From: Lachnospiraceae bacterium UBA7054
Lineage (GTDB): Bacteria > Bacillota > Clostridia > Lachnospirales > Lachnospiraceae
Length of the DNA: 64,000 nucleotides
Assembly (NCBI GenBank): GCA_002492725.1
Contig: DLAF01000037.1
Coordinates: 30,520 to 94,519 of the forward strand
Reading direction: 5' to 3'
Part shown: in pieces, positions 51,860 through 61,139 of the stretch
Layout of the letters: each line of letters opens with the position of its first letter
Position numbering within the stretch: position 1 is the first letter of the stretch
Program-made: the position numbers and the translations under genes
Notes under the pieces: model-generated
Database searches by the model: none
The model's input: the letters and a program-made list of their open reading frames with translations, nothing else
What the model was told of the DNA's origin: nothing

Positions 51860-53080
51860 TCATTCCCAAATCCGCTTTGCCACCACTACAAATCTGCCGT
51901 CCTGCTCGGAACTGTCACAGGTGGAGAGCGTTAAAAGCTCATCCCCAAAGGCAGCCGTTACCCCTGTATCATAGAGAGACAATGCCGCCATCTCCTTCAT
52001 ATTGGAATCAAATTCCTTTTCCGACGAAGCGTCAAGAAACTGATAATATTTAAATACCACTTCGTCCTCGTTAAAAATCCGGGAACGAAATACATACATG
52101 ACCTGATAAAGGCCTTTTTCATAAATCGTATCAAAACGGATGAGGGAATGCTTATCGCAGTATTCCTTTTTGCTGTAGCTGTTCAGATTGCCGAACATCT
52201 TTCCGGACTTCATATGATGCCCGTAAATGATCAGATTGGTATTCCTATGTACCACATCACAGGCAGCATCCATAAAAATACTTCCGTTTTTATCGTATTC
52301 CTGATTAAAATTGTGATCCAGATAGTATTCGTTATTTGCCGTCTGCATCACCGGGTAGTCGATTACTGTGTCATCGATCTTGATCCAGCCGATCAGCCTC
52401 TTATTCTTCTGATAGAGGGTTTCATACTCCGGGAGCACACTGAGTTCCTTCTCAGCCTCTTCCTCGGTATAATGAATCTTAAAAGCATCCGGATTGTTCC
52501 AGCTCCCTCCTGACAGACTGCTGCTTCCTTTGAGCAGGGCCAGATTTTCATAATCCATCTGCGTCCGCTGTGCAAAATAGGAATAGACCCCAAAATAGCC
52601 AAAGCATCCCACCGCAATCACAGCACAGAAAACAACCGTCAGCTTACGGCGTTTTTCTCTCTTTTTCACCTCAGTAAGGATCGCCTTTTGCATCTCCTTG
52701 TCATAGGCTTCCAATGACAGGCTCTCCTTCGTCTTTTTGGAGATTCTCTTTTCCGTTTTCTTTGCGGCGGATGCCTTTTCCTGCTTTTTCAGCGCCTTTT
52801 TCCGCGCTTTTTTTCCTGCGGGAAGTCTGCTGTCTTTCGTATATCCCTGACTCTTATATTTTTTTGCCAGTTCATATAAACTGTCGTCAAAATCGTTACC
52901 GATCACACTCTCAAAACGGTACTCACCCGCGGCAACTGCCTCGGAAAGGGCAATCACATCCCCGGGCTGTTCCAAATCGACTCTTGCCTTGATCTCCTCG
53001 ATCCGCTGCAAATCCCGTTTTGCCGCCTGATAATCAGACGCCGTTCGGAAACGTCTTCCCGCCAATTCATAGCCAGACAT
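51860..53080 (-). CDS. Class B sortase with long cytoplasmic N-terminal extension
   Basis: 406 residues. The sortase domain (about 205-406) has the catalytic His in IIYGHHM (H288), Cys388 in LTLSTCD and Arg396 in GRFVVVAKR, and the class B pattern GWIKIDDTVIDYPVMQ and YYLDHNFNQ. One membrane helix at about 147-169. The first 145 residues are charged and predicted cytoplasmic: a folded-looking part with YELAGRRFRTASDYQAAKRD, then a Lys-rich segment. Typical SrtB proteins have only a short N-terminus before the anchor. It sits between the Ig-like protein and two proteins with (S/T)PxTG endings, its likely substrates. RBS AAAGGAGCGATTCCC. Confidence 0.93.
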   Translation of the reverse strand: MSGYELAGRRFRTASDYQAAKRDLQRIEEIKARVDLEQPGDVIALSEAVAAGEYRFESVIGNDFDDSLYELAKKYKSQGYTKDSRLPAGKKARKKALKKQEKASAAKKTEKRISKKTKESLSLEAYDKEMQKAILTEVKKREKRRKLTVVFCAVIAVGCFGYFGVYSYFAQRTQMDYENLALLKGSSSLSGGSWNNPDAFKIHYTEEEAEKELSVLPEYETLYQKNKRLIGWIKIDDTVIDYPVMQTANNEYYLDHNFNQEYDKNGSIFMDAACDVVHRNTNLIIYGHHMKSGKMFGNLNSYSKKEYCDKHSLIRFDTIYEKGLYQVMYVFRSRIFNEDEVVFKYYQFLDASSEKEFDSNMKEMAALSLYDTGVTAAFGDELLTLSTCDSSEQDGRFVVVAKRIWE

Positions 53081-53133
53081 ATGGGAATCGCTCCTTTAAT
53101 TTTACTCTTTTTTATAAATTATGCAAGTTTTTT

Positions 53134-56100
53134 TTAGAACGTCAGGTTAATCAGCCCCCGCTTGCGTATCTTAAAATTCGCGGTCTTGGTACCGCCGTAA
53201 CTGCCCACTCCCCGGATGGTCACCTTAGCGGTTCCCTGATTGACATTGTTCTCATAACCTACGATCTCAAAATCACTGTTCCCTAAAGTCACGCCGTTTA
53301 CCGTTACATGAATCTGGTCTTTCCCGGGTTTTCTCTTTCTCCCGGTGTACTCCTGTTCATCCACTTTCACCTTTGCCTTGGAGATATCTGCCTGTACGAT
53401 CCTGTAAACACCGTGGGCCGTGCCGATATAATTCTTCGGATCAGTCACCCGCACTTCCACCCGCAGATTCGTCCCTCTGGGAATGATATCCGTGGGAAGC
53501 ACCTGTTCGCCCTGGTTTGGTCCGTCCGCATACGTATAATACATTTCCTTATCGTAATCCGTCCCTGCCGTGAGCGCCTTCCCATTCACGTCGATTACTT
53601 TTACGCTCGTGCGATAGCTGTTGGCTTTGTTCCGATACGTCTTATCCGCAGCGACCACCTGAAGATTCTCGATATTCTGTCTCGCAACTGCAAACTGTTT
53701 TACAATGCTGCCCTTAAAGCTGCCCTTGCCCTTGATGGTCACACTGGCAATTTTTCCCGCCGCCTTATGATTGGTATAGGAAAGCGTATAGTCTTTTCCC
53801 TCCTGCAGTTTGTAATTGCCGCTGTAGACCTCAGGTTTTGGCTTACAACCGCCCTTTTCATAAGGATATTCAGCTGCCAGTACGACATTCGTGACTTTAC
53901 TCAGATCGCCGGGCTGGATCTTGTAAGTTTTCTTTGCCGTCCCGCTAAAGCGTCCCATGCCGGTAAGAATCAGACTTGCTGTCCCCGCCTTATCATTGTT
54001 GGCATAGCTTACCTTATAGTCTACGCCCTCTTTTAACTCTTCTGACTGGTACACCGCCTTATAAGAAACCGGTTTGATCGGCGCTCCGTTATAGACGGGC
54101 GTCGCAGGATCAAAGGTCATGGTAAAGCCCGCCTCGCTGATCTTCGCCATCGCCTTGATCTTAAAGTCAATACGTTTTGTTCCTTTATAACCGCCGCGGC
54201 CCGTAATGATTACGGATGCCGTCCCGACTTCTTCATTGTTCCTATACTGCAAAGTATAGTTTGCGCCTTCCCGAAGAACCGTCTTTTTATATTTTACCAC
54301 CACAGGAGGCGTGATTGCCTTCCCCGTACACTTCTGATCCGGGATCTTTGACACCGTTAACTTGGATACTGCCACGCCGCCTTCAAAGATCTCATAGGTC
54401 ATCTTCTTCGTTCCCGTGAAGTTACCGATACCGGTCACCGTCACTTCATACGTTTTGGGTAATTTGTACTCTCTGTCCGAAACGGTATAGTCTTTCCCCT
54501 TTGTCAGCTTCTTTCCCTTCCAGATCAGAGACGGATTGGGCTTCTGCTCCTTTTTATTGTACTTAACCGCTGCATACTCCTCCATCACCACAGTGTCATC
54601 CTCGATGCTCTGCGGTGTTATGGTGAAGGATACGCTCGTCTGGCCGCTGTAATTTCCCTTGCCTTTTACAATGATACTGGGAGCGTTTGCCGCTCCTTTC
54701 ACGCCCGCCTTGACATTGTTCTTGTAGGTGATCGTGTAATCCTTCTTTTCCTGTAACAGGGTCGTGTGATCGTAAACGTGAATCACAGGCTTGATTGCGG
54801 AGCCTGTATACGGGAAGTTGTCTTTCCTTCCCTGATCATCCGGCTGAACCGCCACCCACAGACCGTTTGGAACCTTCCCGTCCGCCGGGCGATCCTCATC
54901 AGTCACATGATCCGGTTCCGGATCGTCTGAATCTTCCGGTATATCAGGCTCATTCCTGACCAGTTTAACGGTACATTCGCTGCAATTGCTGTCCGTATAG
55001 CCTTCCTTGACAGCGATTGCATAGATGGTCGTCGTCATGGCTTCCATCTCCAGAGGACTCTTATAGCGGTGTTCCTCATCCTGCGGAATCTTTCTCTCCG
55101 CATCCGGTCTGCGGTCCAGCATATAGTAGATCACAGCCTCTTCCGTTGCACTCTCGATCACGATCTTGGAACCATACGGCACTTCCACTGCCGTATTTCC
55201 GATCTTTTCTCCTCCAAGAACCGAAAATTTCGGTGCCTCCACCTGCTTTCCGCTGGTCGCCTTCTCCCGCACATGCACCCTGGCGCTGACATCCAGCGGA
55301 ATATCTTCTCCGGAAACCGTACCTTTTACATAGGCAGGAAGCTTCACCGTGCCGTACACAACAAATTCCTGTGCCGTCTCCAGGTTCGGATTATAATTTG
55401 CGGCGCTTACATTCCACTCGATTTCTGCATCCGCCTTTGCCTCTATCTGCGATTTGATCCCTTTTACGGTGATCTCCGTGGTCTTTGCAAGCGGCAGCTC
55501 CGATAACGGCGTTCCGTTCGGTACATTCCAAATATCAACGGCTTCTCCGCTCAAAGGAGCAACACTCACCAGCTGCGCCTCGCTGAATTCCTTCATCGTC
55601 ACCGGAATGTGATTGGGATATTCAATCCTCTGCGTCCCATAATCGTAAGATACGACCAGTATTTTGGTGCCCGCCTTCTCCATATCCTCAGGCGCATAGG
55701 GTCTTAAGGAAGTGCCATCCTCCGCAACGATCTGCAGGCGATACTGCCCCGCTGTCAATTCGATCTCCTCCTCTGCAAGCGCAGGCTTTTCATAAGGGTA
55801 AAATTTGACGGTAAGCGCCTCTTTTATTTTATCTTCCGTAATCGGCAGCATATCCGGCTCATAGCTGAAATCTTCCGGAGATTCCACAAAAAGGCGCGGT
55901 CTTCTGACAAAAATCTCTATTTCCTTTTTACATGCGGAATCAGAGCCGCTCGCCTGCGCCGTCACGGTACAGGTACCGGTCTGATCCGCCGTCATGGTAC
56001 ATACAGAATTTTCATCCACTGACACACTGGCAACACTGGTGCTGCTCGACCATCTGACTTTCGGATTCCCGCCCGTCACTTCCGGCTTAAAGGTGACCGA

Positions 56101-58056
56101 CTGCCCCTGTCTTATGTAGATTCTCTCAGGATCATCGCCAAGCCCCGAATCTGCGTCCGTTTTTATGGTAAGACCTGTTACCGGATTTGCACTGTCCGGA
56201 GTTACTTTGACCCTACAGGTCCTGCTGATACCGCCCGCCGCAGTAGCCGTGATCGTACACTCCCCTATCATATGAGCCTCAATGGTCACTGTAGACGTTA
56301 ACTTCTCATTGGGAGCCGTTCCCGTCTTTGTGGCAGTCGTCCTGCCGCCCGTCGCATTCAAATCTTTGATTGTCGCGATTTCCGGATTGCTGACGCTCCA
56401 GTCAATGTATCTGTTCTCTGCTTCCAGCGGTTTGATCTCCGCCGTCAGGGTTCCTTCCCGCTGTTCCGTGATTGTCAGAACCGTATCCGACAATCCCACA
56501 CTGTCTACCGGCGCAACATACTCATTCACCGTAACAGGAAAGGATGCTTTTAGGTTATTCGTTCCTACCTGAAAGGTGATATCACAGCTGCCCGGTTTCA
56601 TCCCTTTAATCTTAAACTGCGCGGTTCCCTTATTGTCGATTACCGCTTTTGCCGCCGTGACCGGCGTAGTACTCCCGGCCGCACCGGCAGTCACAAACTC
56701 AGCAACCGTGCCGTCATCTATGGTGGCAGTCACCTCTGTATCCGTGGTCGCCGTAGGCTCGACACGCACTTCCACGATCCCCGTCTGATTTGCGCCCCCG
56801 TCTTCCAGGATCAGTTCCTTAGTCAGCACCGTAAGGGAACTTGCCGGTATATTGGGCTTTTTAATGGTCACGGTAAAAGTAGCAACTTTTGTTGTGTCAA
56901 CAGTCGAAGTCGCAGTAATAGTTACATCCTTCGTTGTCATCGCCGCCGGCAGAGGATAGCGGCACCGTACCTGACCTTTCTCATCCACAGTCACGCATTC
57001 ATCCTCTGTACCATCGCCATTATAATCCCACTTATTGCCGCCCGTAACCGCCCAGGTCACCCCCGTCTGTGTAGTATATGCAGGTTCGTAGAGCACATGG
57101 AGCGTCATCGTCTGATTTTGATACATGGAAACCTTAGCAGTCTCCGGCTTTAGGCCTGTAATCTTAATCGGCGCAGCCTCGACTTCTACCGTGCGCACGG
57201 CAAAGGCCTTTCTGTTACTTTGATCCATGGAAACTGCCCTAATCTCAGTAACTCCGCCGCTTACCGGGGTTACCGTAAGATCATATTTCTTTGTAGTGGC
57301 ATTATATTGAGAAGTAACGGTTGCTACTTTCTCATTGGTGGAAGAAACTCTGATTCCTCTCTCGTCCGCATCCTCCGGATTGACGGATACCGTCAACGTT
57401 CCGGTGCTCCCTCCTTCCGTCAGTTTCAAGGTTTCTTCCGGACTGATCGTTACTGTCTCCACCGGGATTGGATTGACCGTCACCTCACAAGTCGCACGAA
57501 AACCCTTTTCTGTTTCCGCTGTGATAAAAACGGGGCCTCCTTTTTTTACCCCCAAAACCAATCCTGTCGTACTGACAGTCGCAATATCCTCATTGCTGGA
57601 TTTAAAAGTCACGTTTTTCCCCTCATTTGCATCCGCCGGTTCGAGGGTATATTCCAACTGTGCCGTATCATTACGCATCAGCGTCAGTTTATCAAGCTTC
57701 AATTTAATCCCCGTCACGGGCTTGGGCACCGGCTGCGGGTCATCCGCCTGCGGATCAACAGCCTGCTGGTCATCTTTCTGCGAATCTTCCGCTTCTGCAG
57801 ACTGCGCTGCCTTTTCCTGCGCATCATCATTCCGCGGTTCTGTGTCATCCGCCAAATCGGCAGACGGCATGATACTGTCCGCCCGAGAATTGTTCTCCCC
57901 ATCCGACAGATTGTCTGTCTGTATCTCCATAGATACCGCGTTCTCGTCGGGATTTGCTGCCTCTTGTGCAAAAGAGATGTTCTGTGGTACACCGGTGAAC
58001 ACCAGAAGTCCCGCCAGAAGCCCCGCGCCTATGCGATACAGTCTATTTTTCTTCAT
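53134..58056 (-). CDS. Giant secreted Ig-like (Big_2) multidomain protein
   Basis: 1640 residues. Signal peptide about 1-32 ending near ISFAQEA. An acidic Asp/Gln/Pro linker runs to about 110. Several Big_2-type Ig domains follow (about 113-715; patterns such as LTLMRNDTAQLEYTLEPADA and SSNEDIATVSTTG). A CHB_HEX_C-like domain lies at about 955-1030 (AVIYYMLDRRPDAERKIP). Then about seven domains of 75-85 residues share the pattern GKDYTLSY.N...G.A.VTIKGKG.F.G (about 1080-1640). No PxTG signal or membrane tail is seen at the C-terminus, so it is secreted or held non-covalently. The ATG at 58056 suits GAGGG; an ATG at 58065 is also possible. First gene of the sortase operon. Confidence 0.88.
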   Translation of the reverse strand: MKKNRLYRIGAGLLAGLLVFTGVPQNISFAQEAANPDENAVSMEIQTDNLSDGENNSRADSIMPSADLADDTEPRNDDAQEKAAQSAEAEDSQKDDQQAVDPQADDPQPVPKPVTGIKLKLDKLTLMRNDTAQLEYTLEPADANEGKNVTFKSSNEDIATVSTTGLVLGVKKGGPVFITAETEKGFRATCEVTVNPIPVETVTISPEETLKLTEGGSTGTLTVSVNPEDADERGIRVSSTNEKVATVTSQYNATTKKYDLTVTPVSGGVTEIRAVSMDQSNRKAFAVRTVEVEAAPIKITGLKPETAKVSMYQNQTMTLHVLYEPAYTTQTGVTWAVTGGNKWDYNGDGTEDECVTVDEKGQVRCRYPLPAAMTTKDVTITATSTVDTTKVATFTVTIKKPNIPASSLTVLTKELILEDGGANQTGIVEVRVEPTATTDTEVTATIDDGTVAEFVTAGAAGSTTPVTAAKAVIDNKGTAQFKIKGMKPGSCDITFQVGTNNLKASFPVTVNEYVAPVDSVGLSDTVLTITEQREGTLTAEIKPLEAENRYIDWSVSNPEIATIKDLNATGGRTTATKTGTAPNEKLTSTVTIEAHMIGECTITATAAGGISRTCRVKVTPDSANPVTGLTIKTDADSGLGDDPERIYIRQGQSVTFKPEVTGGNPKVRWSSSTSVASVSVDENSVCTMTADQTGTCTVTAQASGSDSACKKEIEIFVRRPRLFVESPEDFSYEPDMLPITEDKIKEALTVKFYPYEKPALAEEEIELTAGQYRLQIVAEDGTSLRPYAPEDMEKAGTKILVVSYDYGTQRIEYPNHIPVTMKEFSEAQLVSVAPLSGEAVDIWNVPNGTPLSELPLAKTTEITVKGIKSQIEAKADAEIEWNVSAANYNPNLETAQEFVVYGTVKLPAYVKGTVSGEDIPLDVSARVHVREKATSGKQVEAPKFSVLGGEKIGNTAVEVPYGSKIVIESATEEAVIYYMLDRRPDAERKIPQDEEHRYKSPLEMEAMTTTIYAIAVKEGYTDSNCSECTVKLVRNEPDIPEDSDDPEPDHVTDEDRPADGKVPNGLWVAVQPDDQGRKDNFPYTGSAIKPVIHVYDHTTLLQEKKDYTITYKNNVKAGVKGAANAPSIIVKGKGNYSGQTSVSFTITPQSIEDDTVVMEEYAAVKYNKKEQKPNPSLIWKGKKLTKGKDYTVSDREYKLPKTYEVTVTGIGNFTGTKKMTYEIFEGGVAVSKLTVSKIPDQKCTGKAITPPVVVKYKKTVLREGANYTLQYRNNEEVGTASVIITGRGGYKGTKRIDFKIKAMAKISEAGFTMTFDPATPVYNGAPIKPVSYKAVYQSEELKEGVDYKVSYANNDKAGTASLILTGMGRFSGTAKKTYKIQPGDLSKVTNVVLAAEYPYEKGGCKPKPEVYSGNYKLQEGKDYTLSYTNHKAAGKIASVTIKGKGSFKGSIVKQFAVARQNIENLQVVAADKTYRNKANSYRTSVKVIDVNGKALTAGTDYDKEMYYTYADGPNQGEQVLPTDIIPRGTNLRVEVRVTDPKNYIGTAHGVYRIVQADISKAKVKVDEQEYTGRKRKPGKDQIHVTVNGVTLGNSDFEIVGYENNVNQGTAKVTIRGVGSYGGTKTANFKIRKRGLINLTF

Positions 58057-58145
58057 GCCTTTCATCCCTCTTTCTTTTTCTCCGATTTATCTGCCGTCCC
58101 TGTAAAAGAGCACAGAAATACCGCAATATAATGATAGCTTATAAC

Positions 58146-58174
58146 AGTTTATCACAACTTGCCGATTTTTACAA
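58146..58174 (-). promoter_or_regulatory. Candidate promoter of the surface-protein operon
   Basis: Minus strand TTGTAA (58169-58174), 17-base spacer, TAAACT (58146-58151), about 90 bases upstream of the first start. The boxes are moderate matches. An A/T-rich stretch lies downstream. Confidence 0.5.
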
Positions 58175-58186
58175 GATGGCTCCCGG

Positions 58187-58221
58187 AAAAAGAGAGCCCC
58201 GCATCCGATGCGGCAGCCCTC
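58187..58221 (-). terminator. Terminator of the hflK-hflC-TPR-DUF4037 unit
   Basis: On the minus strand GAGGGCT (ending at the stop codon) pairs with GGCTCTC (58192-58198) outside an inner CCGCAT/ATGCGG stem. TTTTT (58187-58191) follows. The stem starts within the last codon of the DUF4037 gene. Confidence 0.8.
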
Positions 58222-59117
58222 TATGCGATCCCTTTCAGCACTTCCCCGACGTGACTTTGCAGGAAATTATCCTGTCCTGCAGACAGCCCCTGTTCCTGCA
58301 TAATCTGTACCAGAACATTACAGACGGCCTCAATGATGAGGATTCTGTCCGCCTCCGAATCCGTCTGCCACAAAAGCGCTGCCATATCCCCGATTTCTCC
58401 TCCCACGGCCAATTCCCGCAGTCCACGATGCATCCACTTATAAAAAGGCGCGTAAGTGCGGTTTAGCAGATAGACCATGTGCATACTCTCTCGTACAAAC
58501 TCACCCAAAGCAAGTTCCGCCGCAACGCGCTCACCGCGCCGCATCGCACGGGCAAAGTTGTACTGTCCCGCCTGTGCGGCCTTTGCCAGCGCATCGGCAA
58601 GCTTTCGCCGCCACACACGCTCCGGATAATAGCAAAGGAGCCCATTCCGAAATGCGCTGAACGCTCCGCATCTGTCCTCAAAAACGCTGCCGCTTGTGGC
58701 CGTCGCCAGCGCCTCTTCGGGAATCATCAACCATTCCGCTTCTGTCATCGGCAGGGTATCCCGGCCCAGGATCTCCCGGTAAAAATCTTCCAGACACAGC
58801 GCCCCCACGCGCCCTTTCCCCTGCTCCTGCTCGATCCTTGCTCCATATCCCATAAATTCCTTTGGCAACGCGTCATAAGCGGCCTGAACGCTCTTCCCAT
58901 AGCGCGCATAAATCTCCCCGGGAAGCCAAATGCAAAAAGAGGGGCCATAATCGTGGTCCCTTGAAATCTCATCGTCAAATCCCAGACATTCGGAGCCATA
59001 TCCGACAAGCCCCGCCGCCGTCTGATCCGCAATCTCGGGAAACTGTTTTTCAATCATCGGTCTGCCATAGGCCTCGTAATATTTTTTTGCCAATTCCAAT
59101 CCTTTCACAGCTTTCAC
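58221..59117 (-). CDS. DUF4037 protein, nucleotidyltransferase-like
   Basis: 298 residues. The N-terminal part GLVGYGSECLGFDDEISRDHDYGP has the GS...G...D.D layout of a nucleotidyltransferase fold and matches DUF4037. The rest is helical, with an RRGERVAAELALGEFVRESM segment that might be a KNTase/HEPN-like bundle. The catalytic Asp pair seems intact (DHD), so it may be an active enzyme, but the substrate is unknown. The start is a GTG at 59117; the ribosome site AGGAATGGAG is loose. It follows the TPR gene by 39 bases and ends in a terminator. Confidence 0.75.
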   Translation of the reverse strand: MKAVKGLELAKKYYEAYGRPMIEKQFPEIADQTAAGLVGYGSECLGFDDEISRDHDYGPSFCIWLPGEIYARYGKSVQAAYDALPKEFMGYGARIEQEQGKGRVGALCLEDFYREILGRDTLPMTEAEWLMIPEEALATATSGSVFEDRCGAFSAFRNGLLCYYPERVWRRKLADALAKAAQAGQYNFARAMRRGERVAAELALGEFVRESMHMVYLLNRTYAPFYKWMHRGLRELAVGGEIGDMAALLWQTDSEADRILIIEAVCNVLVQIMQEQGLSAGQDNFLQSHVGEVLKGIA

Positions 59118-59156
59118 CGCTCCATTCCTTTTCCCTGCAGCGTCTGTTATCGTTTC

Positions 59157-60023
59157 CTATGCTTTTCCCTGCAGGCGTCCAATCACTTCCCACGCTCTGT
59201 CCGCATAGCGCCTCTGCCCCGCTTCGTCACCCATGGCCCCGCACACCGCGGCACAGTTCTCACAGAGTATGCCATAGCTCATATTTTCCCCGTAATGCCG
59301 CTTTACATCCTCAAGCGCACGCTCATAGTAGGACAGGGCATTCTCATATTCGCCGTCCCGAAAGTAAGCCTCTCCCATGCCTGCCAGCGCACCGCTGTAA
59401 TGCTCATTTAGCGCATCGGCGTCCTTCTCAAAAAGCGCGATGGCCCGTGCCAGGCAGCTCTTAGCTTCGTCATTCTCAGAGAGTTTAAAGTAAACCAGTG
59501 CAAGGTTCGTGAGGGTGGTCGCCGTCTGTGCCTCGCCGCCCTCCTGCTTTTCTATGATGGCAAGCGCCTTTTTGGCACACTCCACCGCCTCCCTGTCCTC
59601 TCCCGCCTTTTCCAGCATAATGCTCATGTTATTGTAAAGCCCCGCCCACCTGTAATCGTCCGCAGGCAGGATTCGCTCGTAAATCTGCATGGCCTGTCGA
59701 TAGAGACGCAGAGCCTGTGAAAGATCTCCGCCCGCGCTGTAAGCGGTAGCCGCGTTTAACAGCGTGGTAGCAAAGTGTTCGCTGTCTTCCAGCTTTAACT
59801 CCTCCATCAAAAGGAGTACATCCTCCGCAGCCGTATAGGCCTTTTCAAAGGCGGAAACACTGCGGTAAAAACCGATCATTTCATTGCAGATGGAGATATA
59901 AGCTGCATAGTCCTCTTCCTCCTTAGCCGTCTGCAGGGAAGCGGTCAGATAAGCATCCACCCCTGCCGTATCGTTCTTTTCAAAATAGGAATCCAATTCT
60001 GCAAAAAAGCGGTTGATGTCCAT
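59157..60023 (-). CDS. Tetratricopeptide-repeat protein
   Basis: 288 residues, almost entirely TPR helices: about six repeats, for example AATAYSAGGDLSQALRLYRQ, LALVYFKLSENDEAKSCLAR and MGEAYFRDGEYENALSYYERA. No signal or membrane segment, so a cytoplasmic adaptor. I start at the ATG at 60023 because AAGGAG lies 9 bases before it; the ATG at 60050 would overlap hflC by 14 bases and contain this ribosome site. Its placement between hflC and the DUF4037 gene suggests it links a membrane SPFH complex to the nucleotidyltransferase-like protein; this is inference. Confidence 0.85.
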   Translation of the reverse strand: MDINRFFAELDSYFEKNDTAGVDAYLTASLQTAKEEEDYAAYISICNEMIGFYRSVSAFEKAYTAAEDVLLLMEELKLEDSEHFATTLLNAATAYSAGGDLSQALRLYRQAMQIYERILPADDYRWAGLYNNMSIMLEKAGEDREAVECAKKALAIIEKQEGGEAQTATTLTNLALVYFKLSENDEAKSCLARAIALFEKDADALNEHYSGALAGMGEAYFRDGEYENALSYYERALEDVKRHYGENMSYGILCENCAAVCGAMGDEAGQRRYADRAWEVIGRLQGKA

Positions 60024-60036
60024 AAACTGCTGCTCC

Positions 60037-61101
60037 TTAATATCTGCCATTAAAAATCTGGGTGATTGGTGAATCTTCCGTCAGGATCACCGTCTTATTC
60101 TCTCCCACCACACTTTCTTTCAGCGCATCCAGCGCACGTACAAAGGAGTAAAAGTCGGTCTTTTCCGGATCGGAGTAAGCTCCCGAGAGAATGCGCATAT
60201 ATTCGGCCTCTCCCTCCGCAATGGTCGCCTCCGCCTTCGCCTGCGCGTCGGAAAGCATGATGGAAACCTCCTTATCGGTCGTGTTTTCTATCATCTTTGC
60301 CTCAGATTTTCCCTCCGCCGTATACTGCGCTGCGATATTGCCGCGCTCCGAGATCATACGGTTGTAGACCGCCTGCTTGTTATCGTCGGGAAGATCAAGC
60401 TTCTTAACTTCCACCGCCGCAAGTTCAATACCGTACTGATCCTCCACATGGTTGATCTGTCCCATGACCGCCTCTGTCAGTGACGTAATCTTTACCACTT
60501 CCTCACGGCCCTCCGAAAGATCCAGATTATTTCCCTGAAGCTCCGTTCCGGACTCATCCACGGTGATGGTCATTTTTCCGTCGCGGCTCCTGATTACCTC
60601 GTCCTGCTTCATGTTGGAGATGGTATTCTTCGTAGCATTGTAGACGATAGCGTCAATGCGGCTCTCCGCATTCGGCACCGAGCAGCTTAAAGTCTGGGCA
60701 AATTTCAGAGGATCCGTCACCCGCCAGAGCACATAGCTGTCCACGATCATCGTCTTTTTGTCCGAAGTGATCACGTCCGAAGGCGGCAGATCATAAAGCA
60801 GAAGCTCCTTGGGAACGGTATCCACCGATTCGATGAACGGAATTTTAAAAGTGAGGCCGGGAACCGACACTACTCTGTCCACACGCCCAAACTGTCTGAT
60901 CAGCTTAAACTGATTCTGTTTGGTCACCACCATTGAATTTGCCAGAAGCAAAATGGCTGCGACCGCAAGAAGCCCCAAGAAAACACCGAATTTTCCACCT
61001 TTTTTCTTTTCCTTATTGTTCCTTTTCTTCGTACCATCAGAACGAAAGCGCTCGAACGTCTGTGTATTTTGATTCTGTGTAAAATTTATATTGTCCGCCA
61101 T
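60037..61101 (-). CDS. hflC: SPFH/band-7 protein HflC
   Basis: 354 residues. A basic cytoplasmic start is followed by a membrane helix (about 33-53, FGVFLGLLAVAAILLLANSMVV), an SPFH domain (about 60-250, including YVLWRVTDPLKFAQTLSC) and a coiled region with SEAKMIENTTDKEVSIMLSDAQAKAEATIAEG split around 270-310. In E. coli HflC forms a cage with HflK around FtsH; no ftsH is near here. 38 bases after hflK. The C-terminus overlaps no other gene if the TPR start at 60023 is right. Confidence 0.9.
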   Translation of the reverse strand: MADNINFTQNQNTQTFERFRSDGTKKRNNKEKKKGGKFGVFLGLLAVAAILLLANSMVVTKQNQFKLIRQFGRVDRVVSVPGLTFKIPFIESVDTVPKELLLYDLPPSDVITSDKKTMIVDSYVLWRVTDPLKFAQTLSCSVPNAESRIDAIVYNATKNTISNMKQDEVIRSRDGKMTITVDESGTELQGNNLDLSEGREEVVKITSLTEAVMGQINHVEDQYGIELAAVEVKKLDLPDDNKQAVYNRMISERGNIAAQYTAEGKSEAKMIENTTDKEVSIMLSDAQAKAEATIAEGEAEYMRILSGAYSDPEKTDFYSFVRALDALKESVVGENKTVILTEDSPITQIFNGRY

Positions 61102-61139
61102 ATCATTTCCTCCGCATCTGCGTATATTGCTAAGTTTTT

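Noticed and set aside
57220..58131. Plus-strand open frame of 303 codons
   Set aside because: Antisense to the start of the Ig-like gene and rich in Arg, Ile and Phe without domain pattern.
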